Below, piece by piece: positions 1-4,753 of a stretch of 6,187 nucleotides of DNA. The notes under the pieces are model-generated. The model searched no databases and was not told the DNA's origin. It saw nothing but the letters and a program-made list of their open reading frames with translations. How positions within the stretch are numbered: position 1 is the stretch's first letter; each line of letters starts with the position of its first letter. The DNA is from an uncultured Clostridia bacterium (GTDB lineage: Bacteria; Bacillota; Clostridia; Lachnospirales; Anaerotignaceae), in assembly GCA_947036475.1 (NCBI GenBank), contig CAMQRG010000122.1:1-6187 (forward strand), in the 5' to 3' direction. The translations under genes and the position numbers were made by a program.

Positions 1-432
1 TTGTTTTGCAGTGGTAAAGACAGACAGATGCGAAAAATACTGAATTTTGTCTTTAAGTCGGAAAAGGAAATAAAGAATGGATTTTGTATTCGACTTGTGG
101 ACATATGGTTGTAAAATATAAACAGCGCAGATGACTAAGATAAAACAGAGAAGAAAGAACGGATATTGATAAAAAAATATCAAATAAATATCCTTTAGTA
201 GCATAAAAACTACAAAAAAACACAAGATATATGGAGGAGTTTTGCAATATTGTTAAAAAATATTTGTGTCGAAACTTGTTCAAAACAGGAGAAAAATAAT
301 GTTCCGCCGTTATTTACAGACAGCATATTAAGACAGATACCGTCCTGTTATGGAGTGTGTTTGTGCGTTAAAATGGATATATACAAAAGATAAAGCAGGA
401 ACTGAGCAACTTGAATTTAAGGAGGGGATTGC
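1..432. other. AT-rich upstream region without a convincing gene
   Basis: This stretch starts at the contig edge and runs to the first membrane-protein gene. It is strikingly AT-rich (for example only 16 G/C among bases 181-240), unlike the following coding DNA. The only longer open frame, on the minus strand at 53-283, would need a TTG start without a purine-rich ribosome binding site, and it encodes the low-complexity hydrophobic protein expected from AT-rich DNA, so I do not call it. There is a small imperfect inverted repeat at 161-193 (GGATAT 161-166 with ATATCC 188-193; TTGATA 166-171 with TATCAA 178-183). The region probably holds the promoter and control sites of the downstream operon. 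I see no riboswitch or RNA gene. Confidence 0.6.
345..374 (+). promoter_or_regulatory. weak candidate promoter for the membrane-protein operon
   Basis: TAAAAT at 369-374 matches five of six bases of a sigma-A -10 box. CTGTTA at 345-350 is a poor -35 box with an 18-base spacer. Transcription would start near 381, leaving a leader of about 50 bases before the ATG at 433. In DNA this AT-rich such matches are common, so this is only the best candidate I can see. Confidence 0.25.
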
Positions 433-1143
433 ATGAAAACCGCTGAATTTCAAAAGATAATGAATGGCTGGGATATATGGCTGTGCGTTATCGTAATGAT
501 TTCTATTGTCGTATTGCAGTCTGTCTTTTTTATGCGCGCGGCAGTAAAGGAGTCAAAGGCTATCGGCATTACGCCGGAGGCGAGGAAGGCGGCAATCCGT
601 TCTGCCTGCATTACCGCCATCGGCCCGTCCTTATCCCCCATCATCATCATGCTCGCCATGAGCACGATACTGGGAACGCCGTATACATGGTTTGTACTGA
701 ACAATGTAGGCGCGGCGCGGACAGAACTTGCAGCGGCAACGATGGGCGCGAATATTGCCGGAGTCGAGATTATGAACGAAAACATTGGCATCAAGGCCTG
801 GACATATGGTATGTGGGCCGGAATCCTGAACAGTACAGGCTGGCTGGCTTTCGTGTTCCTGTTCAACCATAAAATGGAGGGTATGGTAAACGGGCTTTAT
901 TCCAGGTACGATCCGAAGTGGATCAAATCGCTTCTGGCAGGCGCAACTCTGGGGCTCTTCGCTTACCTGCTGGGCAATAATCTTGTCAATAAACCGTCGG
1001 CGAATTATGTGGCGGCGGTAGTTGCGGCAGCATGCGGCCTGTTCTTAGGAACAGTTTTGAAAAAATATCAAAAGCTGCAGGAGATTTCCCTTGGCTTGTC
1101 AATGCTGGTGGGAATGTTTTTCACACAGGCTTTCTTCCGATAG
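433..1143 (+). CDS. DUF5058-type integral membrane protein, copy 1
   Basis: A 236-residue, very hydrophobic protein. The start is fixed by a strong AAGGAGG at 419-425, seven bases before the ATG. About six membrane segments can be seen at residues 15-34, 57-80, 126-144, 163-180, 190-208 and 217-235; there is no cleavable signal peptide. Motifs shared almost exactly with the next gene are AAIRSACITAIGPSLSP (53-69), VGAARTEL (92-99), AWTYGxW (122-128), GLFAYLLGN (174-182) and LKKYQ...LQE (209-217). I recognise the pattern as the uncharacterised DUF5058 family, from memory and not from a search. Conserved polar residues inside or beside hydrophobic stretches (R56, S57, T61, S66, S68, R96, E98) suggest a transport path, but the function is unknown. 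It is the first of three membrane-protein genes in a probable operon; a role as a transporter subunit feeding the downstream deacylase is inference from context. Confidence 0.85.
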   Translation: MKTAEFQKIMNGWDIWLCVIVMISIVVLQSVFFMRAAVKESKAIGITPEARKAAIRSACITAIGPSLSPIIIMLAMSTILGTPYTWFVLNNVGAARTELAAATMGANIAGVEIMNENIGIKAWTYGMWAGILNSTGWLAFVFLFNHKMEGMVNGLYSRYDPKWIKSLLAGATLGLFAYLLGNNLVNKPSANYVAAVVAAACGLFLGTVLKKYQKLQEISLGLSMLVGMFFTQAFFR

Positions 1144-1192
1144 GAGGCCGGAAGGATTTATTTTCAGGGTTATTTCAGAGGAGGAATGAAGT

Positions 1193-1897
1193 ATGAATTT
1201 TCAGGCAATTATCAACAGTCCGGGGATATGGATCGTATCGGCGTTCCTTGTTATCATCTCGGTATCGCAGGCAGTCGTATTTATGCGCGCCGCTCTGAAA
1301 GAAGCGACGGAATGCGGCATCAATAAGGAAAAGAAGGCAGCGGCAATCCGTTCTGCCTGCATTACGGCGATAGGGCCTTCCCTTTCTCCGGTTATCACAT
1401 TGCTTTCGCTGGTGGCTGTCGTAGGTGCGCCGACGACATGGATGCGCCTTTGCGACGTAGGTGCGGCAAGAACAGAACTTGGTGTTATCTCTCTGACGTC
1501 CGGCATGCTGGGTGTTGAAGCCGGTACAGAAGCATTCGGCATGCAGGCATGGACATATGGTCTTTGGGGCATGGCGCTGAATAACTTTGGCTGGCTGTTT
1601 GTTGTTTTCATTCTGGGTCATAGAATGAGCGGCGTTGTAGAAAAAATGAATTCCAAATATGACCCCGCGTGGATCAAAAAGCTGATGGCAGGCGCGACAG
1701 TTGGTTTGTTCGCTTACCTGCTGGGCAACCAGATACAGTCTTTGGCGACGCCGAAGCTGATGCCTGCGGCGATTGCGGCAGTTGTTATGATTGTTCTCGG
1801 CACTGCGCTGAAAAAATACCAGAGACTTCAGGAGCTTTCGCTCGGTATTGCGATGCTGGTTGGTATGTTTGTGACACAGGCGGTTCTAGGGGCTTAA
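1193..1897 (+). CDS. DUF5058-type integral membrane protein, copy 2
   Basis: A 234-residue paralogue of the preceding gene. A hand alignment gives roughly half of the residues identical over the full length, with only a three-residue gap near the N-terminus. AAIRSACITAIGPSLSP (50-66), VGAARTEL (89-96) and AWTYGLW (119-125) are conserved, as is the C-terminal SLGxxMLVGMFxTQA block. The start is supported by AGAGGAGG at 1177-1184, eight bases before the ATG; an ATG at 1186 lies in another frame. The 49-base gap from copy 1 contains no terminator, so co-transcription is likely. Six membrane segments are expected. Tandem but diverged copies suggest a duplication followed by specialisation, for example two non-identical halves of a heteromeric transporter. 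That role is inferred; the family has no function known to me. Confidence 0.85.
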   Translation: MNFQAIINSPGIWIVSAFLVIISVSQAVVFMRAALKEATECGINKEKKAAAIRSACITAIGPSLSPVITLLSLVAVVGAPTTWMRLCDVGAARTELGVISLTSGMLGVEAGTEAFGMQAWTYGLWGMALNNFGWLFVVFILGHRMSGVVEKMNSKYDPAWIKKLMAGATVGLFAYLLGNQIQSLATPKLMPAAIAAVVMIVLGTALKKYQRLQELSLGIAMLVGMFVTQAVLGA

Positions 1898-1921
1898 TAC
1901 GATATTGAGAGGTGAACAGAT

Positions 1922-2578
1922 ATGTATGATAAAAAGTTAATCAAAATCGGCAGAATTTCTATGGGTCTGGCAATTATCGCGAATTTCCTTCCCGCTGTTT
2001 ATGTGGGCATGCGTTACGGGGAAATGCCCGGGCTTTCCACCATACTCCAGATTTGGGGCCTTGTAGCGGCGACATACGGCATCAGCTGGATCATTCAGCC
2101 TATCGCATATTATCCGACGCTGGGCGCGCCCGGTTCTTACATCGGCTGGCTGGCAGGTTCTGTTGGTGATATCCGTATGCCTGCGGCTTCTATGGCGCAG
2201 AAGATGGCGGGAACGGAAGAAGGCACACACGCGCATGAGGTTGTCGGCACGATTGGTACCTGCTGTTCTGTATTCGTATCCGCGTCTATGATTACGCTGT
2301 TTACGATTATCGGTTCTCAGGTTATCCCTCTCCTGCCGCCGTTTGTGACAAGTTCCTTTTCCTATATCCTGCCCGCGCTGTTTGGTGCGATTTATGTGGA
2401 TATCGCGAGAAAAGACCTGCGGACAGGCATCTGTACCATTATCGGCGCGCTGGTTATCCTCAAAGGCGGCGGCATGCTGGGTATTCCCGGTGGTGTGCTG
2501 ACGCTGGGCGTTGTGCTGGCTGGTATTCTGATTACAAGAGGCTTCTTCGTAGCAGATAAAAACAAAAAAGCGGCTTAA
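1922..2578 (+). CDS. uncharacterised polytopic membrane protein, third partner of the DUF5058 pair
   Basis: A 218-residue hydrophobic protein starting 24 bases after copy 2, with AGAGGTGA at 1908-1915 and a six-base spacer. Likely membrane segments lie near residues 12-30, 38-60, 110-135, 146-160, 168-182 and 190-208, followed by a short lysine-rich cytoplasmic tail (ADKNKKAA). The most distinctive part is the Gly/Pro-rich stretch 59-89 (QPIAYYPTLGAPGSYIGW, then GSVGDIRMPAA). It is followed by a polar loop containing E99, E100, H103, H105 and E106, before membrane segment three. The GAPGSY and GDIRMP motifs look like a re-entrant or substrate-binding loop, but that is a guess. It is not obviously homologous to the DUF5058 pair, although the size and segment number are similar. 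Its position as the third gene of a tight cluster suggests it assembles with the DUF5058 proteins. I cannot name a family. Confidence 0.8.
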   Translation: MYDKKLIKIGRISMGLAIIANFLPAVYVGMRYGEMPGLSTILQIWGLVAATYGISWIIQPIAYYPTLGAPGSYIGWLAGSVGDIRMPAASMAQKMAGTEEGTHAHEVVGTIGTCCSVFVSASMITLFTIIGSQVIPLLPPFVTSSFSYILPALFGAIYVDIARKDLRTGICTIIGALVILKGGGMLGIPGGVLTLGVVLAGILITRGFFVADKNKKAA

Positions 2579-2589
2579 AGGAACCCAAA

Positions 2590-2779
2590 ACCTTGGAGGC
2601 GCTGCCTCCAAACCTCCGCAAGCCCTTTGGAAAGGGCTTGCCCCCAAACTTTATTGCCAGACGCATTTTATGCGCCTGGATTTGAGGATATGATTCCTCC
2701 GCAAAACACAGTTTTGCGGCAATCCCGGGGCAAGGGGGCGGGTGCCCCCTTGCGGGGAATTGGGGCAGGGCCCCAAGGT
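2590..2779. repeat. hairpin-dense palindromic element with inverted-repeat ends (MITE- or BIME-like)
   Basis: About 190 bases fill most of the gap between the third membrane gene and the deacylase. The ends are inverted repeats: ACCTTGG at 2590-2596 and CCAAGGT at 2773-2779. Inside are successive hairpins: TTGGAGGC/GCCTCCAA (2593-2611), GCAAGCCCTTT/AAAGGGCTTGC (2618-2641), CCAGaCGCA/TGCGcCTGG (2657-2679), GAGGA/TCCTC (2684-2699), CCGCAAAAC/GTTTTGCGG (2699-2719), GCAAGGGGGC/GCCCCCTTGC (2730-2753) and TTGGGGC/GCCCCAA (2760-2776). Read on the opposite strand, the right arm repeats the layout of the left arm (TTGG hairpin, C-rich spacer, GCAAG hairpin, TTGCCCC). It has no coding capacity, so any mobility would need a transposase in trans. 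None of the hairpins is followed directly by a T-run, so it is not a clear terminator, but it may affect read-through or RNA stability between the operon parts. That it is dispersed in the genome is inference. Confidence 0.75.
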
Positions 2780-2811
2780 CTTAGATAATAGAAGAAAGGA
2801 CGTGTGCTTTT

Positions 2812-4458
2812 ATGTTTGATGTAAAGATTGTAAACGGTACGATTTTGGACGGTACTGGGAAATTCCGTTACAAAGGCGATGTAGGTATCGAAGGCGATAA
2901 GATTACCGCTATTGGCGATTTGAGTGCTGCTGACGCGAAAAAGACCATCGACGCGGCAGGAAAATTTGTTGCGCCCGGTTTCATTGATTTCCATACTCAT
3001 TCCGACCTGTCTTTGGTGTATGACAAATTCACAAGGAGCCGTATCTATACGGGTGTTACCATGGACGTTGTCGCAAACTGCGGCATTGGCGTTGCGCCTA
3101 TCCGCGAGGAGCGCAAGAAAGAGTTGATTGACTACCTGGGCACCAGAATCATTGGCACGATTCCCGCCCCTTTGGAACTGCACTGGAATACCATGCAGGA
3201 ATATTTCGACTATCTGGAGGAGCATACTCCTGCGGTTAACGTGGTTGCATATGTGGCGCAGGGTCCTGTCCGCATTGATGAAATGGGCTTCTCCAAAGAA
3301 CCGGCAACACCGGAACAGCTGGAAAACATGAAAGCCGAGGTTAGAAAGGCAATGGAGGCAGGCTGTGTTGCAATGTCCTCCGGTCTGGTATATCTGCCCG
3401 GCGCATATACCCAGAAGGAAGAAATGGCGGAACTGGCGAAAGAGCTGAAGCCTTATAACGGTTATTACATTTCGCATATCCGTAATGAGGGTGACGAGGA
3501 GATGGACGCGCTGGACGAAGCAATCTGGATTGCGCGGACGGCTGATGTGCCTCTGCACGTTTCCCACCTGAAAGTAATGGGACACCATAACTTCGGCAGT
3601 ATCGACAAAGTGTTTGAGAAACTGGACGAAGCGGAGGCCTCTGGCATGGAAGTTCGTTTCGATTGCTACCCGTATACAGCAGGCATGACCTCTCTGGGAG
3701 CACTGCTTCCGCCCTGGGCATTTGAGGGCGGCGTGGAAGCCCTTGTGGAACGGCTGAAAGTGCAGGAAAACAGGGACAGAATCAAGAAAGAACTGACGAC
3801 GGGTATTCCCGGCTGGCAGTGTTTCTACCTGATGGCCGGCGGCTGGGACGGCGTAGTCATTGCCTCTGTTATGACAGAAGCAAATAAATACGCGGAAGGA
3901 AAGACAGTTGACGAAGTCGCGAAGATGAACAACGAAGATGCTTTTGATACATTCTTCCGCCTGCTGATTGAGGAAAAGAGCAAAGTGCAGGTTGTTGTAC
4001 ATACGCAGGGCGAGGAGGATACAGACAAGGTTGTCGTACATCCGAAAACCTGTTTCGGCTCTGACAGCATGGACCTTTCCATGGAGGGCCTGCTTTCTAT
4101 CGGCAAACCGCATCCCCGCGCGTTTGGCACATTCGGGCGTATTTTCTCTTACTATGTACGGGAGAAAGGCATGCTGACATTTGAGGACGCTGTGCGCAAG
4201 ATGACTTCCCTGCCTGCAAAATACCTGGGTATCTCCGCAGACAGAGGAACTCTGAAAGAAGGATACTTTGCGGACGTTGTTGTATTCGACCCTGAAAAGA
4301 TTGCGGATAAGGCGACATATGAAGATCCGAAGCAGTATACTGTTGGTGTGGATTATGTTCTGGTAAACGGGCAGATTGCTCTGGCGGAAGGTAAACAGAC
4401 AGACGTCTGCGCAGGGCACGTTGTAAAAAATCCCTGTACAGCAGGAAAAAAGGCATAA
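2812..4458 (+). CDS. N-acyl-D-amino-acid deacylase-like metal-dependent amidohydrolase
   Basis: A 548-residue soluble enzyme of the amidohydrolase superfamily (D-aminoacylase branch), predicted cytoplasmic because there is no signal peptide or membrane segment. The family hydrolyses N-acyl-D-amino acids to a D-amino acid and a carboxylate; related members act on other N-acyl amides or D-aminoacyl compounds. The N-terminal beta-sandwich part begins VKIVNGTILDGTG (4-16) and leads to APGFIDFHTHSD (54-65), with the HxH pair H61/H63. The other expected ligands are present: C90 in ANCG, H222 in SHIRNEG, H252 in HVSHLK, and the catalytic aspartate D418 in FGSDS. Family substrate-carboxylate contacts also look conserved (Y194 in GLVYLPG, K254 in HLK, the DCYPYTAG stretch 284-291, R436 in HPRAFGTFGR). 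The C-terminal GTLKEGYFADVVVFD block closes the fold. Length is slightly above the usual 480-540. GAAAGGA at 2794-2800 lies a rather long 11 bases before the ATG. The exact substrate cannot be read from the sequence. Confidence 0.93.
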   Translation: MFDVKIVNGTILDGTGKFRYKGDVGIEGDKITAIGDLSAADAKKTIDAAGKFVAPGFIDFHTHSDLSLVYDKFTRSRIYTGVTMDVVANCGIGVAPIREERKKELIDYLGTRIIGTIPAPLELHWNTMQEYFDYLEEHTPAVNVVAYVAQGPVRIDEMGFSKEPATPEQLENMKAEVRKAMEAGCVAMSSGLVYLPGAYTQKEEMAELAKELKPYNGYYISHIRNEGDEEMDALDEAIWIARTADVPLHVSHLKVMGHHNFGSIDKVFEKLDEAEASGMEVRFDCYPYTAGMTSLGALLPPWAFEGGVEALVERLKVQENRDRIKKELTTGIPGWQCFYLMAGGWDGVVIASVMTEANKYAEGKTVDEVAKMNNEDAFDTFFRLLIEEKSKVQVVVHTQGEEDTDKVVVHPKTCFGSDSMDLSMEGLLSIGKPHPRAFGTFGRIFSYYVREKGMLTFEDAVRKMTSLPAKYLGISADRGTLKEGYFADVVVFDPEKIADKATYEDPKQYTVGVDYVLVNGQIALAEGKQTDVCAGHVVKNPCTAGKKA

Positions 4459-4580
4459 GCCCTGAATAAAAACCGAAAGGGTTTGGCATATTTTACACAA
4501 GAGAAAACCGCCTTGGCGGAAAGTGATACAGAAGATAAAAGCTGGAACCCCTCTGGGCTGGAAAAATGAATATATGGAAG

Positions 4581-4613
4581 AATGGCCTTTCTGGAAAGAG
4601 AGGCCATTTTTTC
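4581..4613 (+). terminator. intrinsic terminator after the deacylase gene
   Basis: AATGGCCT (4581-4588) pairs with AGGCCATT (4601-4608); the loop can form extra TTTC/GAAA pairing. The stem runs straight into a T-tract (4607-4612), the classic Rho-independent layout. It lies 123 bases after the deacylase stop codon and separates that transcript from the regulator gene. Confidence 0.82.
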
Positions 4614-4623
4614 AAAAATTGTT

Positions 4624-4629
4624 TATAAT
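4624..4629 (+). promoter_or_regulatory. consensus -10 box for the regulator gene
   Basis: A perfect TATAAT lies just after the deacylase terminator, in an A/T-rich setting. No good -35 box exists at the usual distance: 17 bases upstream is AGGCCA (4601-4606), inside the terminator stem. If used, transcription starts near 4636, giving a leader of nearly 120 bases that contains both palindromes. A weak -35 fits a promoter that needs an activator or is modestly used. Confidence 0.5.
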
Positions 4630-4672
4630 GGAATTCAAAACGCAGCATTGCGTTTGCATGGAAAGGTGCGGC

Positions 4673-4692
4673 AAAGAGGGATATCCCTCTTT
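4673..4692. promoter_or_regulatory. 20-base perfect palindrome upstream of the regulator
   Basis: AAAGAGGGATATCCCTCTTT is fully symmetric, centred on GATATC. With no loop it is better suited to a dimeric protein-binding site than to an RNA hairpin, although a smaller-looped stem could form. It shares its last two bases with the next inverted repeat. It lies downstream of the candidate -10 box, where a bound repressor would block elongation or initiation. Autoregulation by the following gene product is inference. Confidence 0.55.
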
Positions 4693-4719
4693 CTTGTGTA
4701 TCTTACAGATACACAAGAA
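4691..4719. promoter_or_regulatory. 12-base-pair perfect inverted repeat upstream of the regulator
   Basis: TTCTTGTGTATC (4691-4702) and GATACACAAGAA (4708-4719) are perfectly complementary, with a five-base spacer TTACA. It could be an operator or a stable leader hairpin. It is not followed by a T-run, so it is not an ordinary terminator. It ends 34 bases before the regulator's ATG and abuts another palindrome, which makes a specific regulatory role more likely than chance. Confidence 0.6.
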
Positions 4720-4740
4720 TACTGCTTTGATTGACACGAA

Positions 4741-4747
4741 AGGGGAG
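4741..4747 (+). promoter_or_regulatory. ribosome binding site that fixes the regulator start
   Basis: AGGGGAG lies six bases before the ATG at 4754. It decides in favour of this start over an in-frame GTG at 4523, which would place the terminator and both palindromes inside the coding region. Confidence 0.75.
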
Positions 4748-4753
4748 AAAAGC

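Noticed and set aside
53..283. 76-residue open frame on the minus strand in the AT-rich leader
   Set aside because: TTG start, no purine-rich ribosome binding site, low-complexity Phe/Leu/Ser/Tyr-rich product as expected from AT-rich DNA; no recognisable motif.
2618..2641. 11-base-pair hairpin as the terminator of the membrane-protein operon
   Set aside because: The stem is followed by CCCCAAAC, not a T-run, and it is better explained as one hairpin of the repeated palindromic element. Partial termination is still possible.
1937..2647. 236-residue minus-strand open frame opposite the third membrane gene
   Set aside because: A shadow of the + strand gene; its Arg/His/Asn-rich composition is unlike a real protein and it has no supporting start signal.
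2590..2779. CRISPR array or riboswitch in the hairpin-rich gap
   Set aside because: There are no regularly spaced identical direct repeats, and the hairpins do not match any riboswitch core I know. Inverted-repeat ends fit a dispersed palindromic element better.
2668..4500. 610-residue minus-strand open frame opposite the deacylase
   Set aside because: It is antisense to a gene with full family motifs and all catalytic residues. Its Cys/His/Arg-rich product has no recognisable domain and it runs into the hairpin element.
4731..4736. Perfect TTGACA as a -35 box just before the regulator
   Set aside because: The -10 position would fall on the start codon (4754-4759, ATGAAA), which is not a -10 match.
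4523..4753. In-frame N-terminal extension of the regulator from a GTG at 4523
   Set aside because: It would translate across a strong terminator, a consensus -10 box and two palindromes. The ATG at 4754 has AGGGGAG at good spacing and opens a normal alpha/beta domain.
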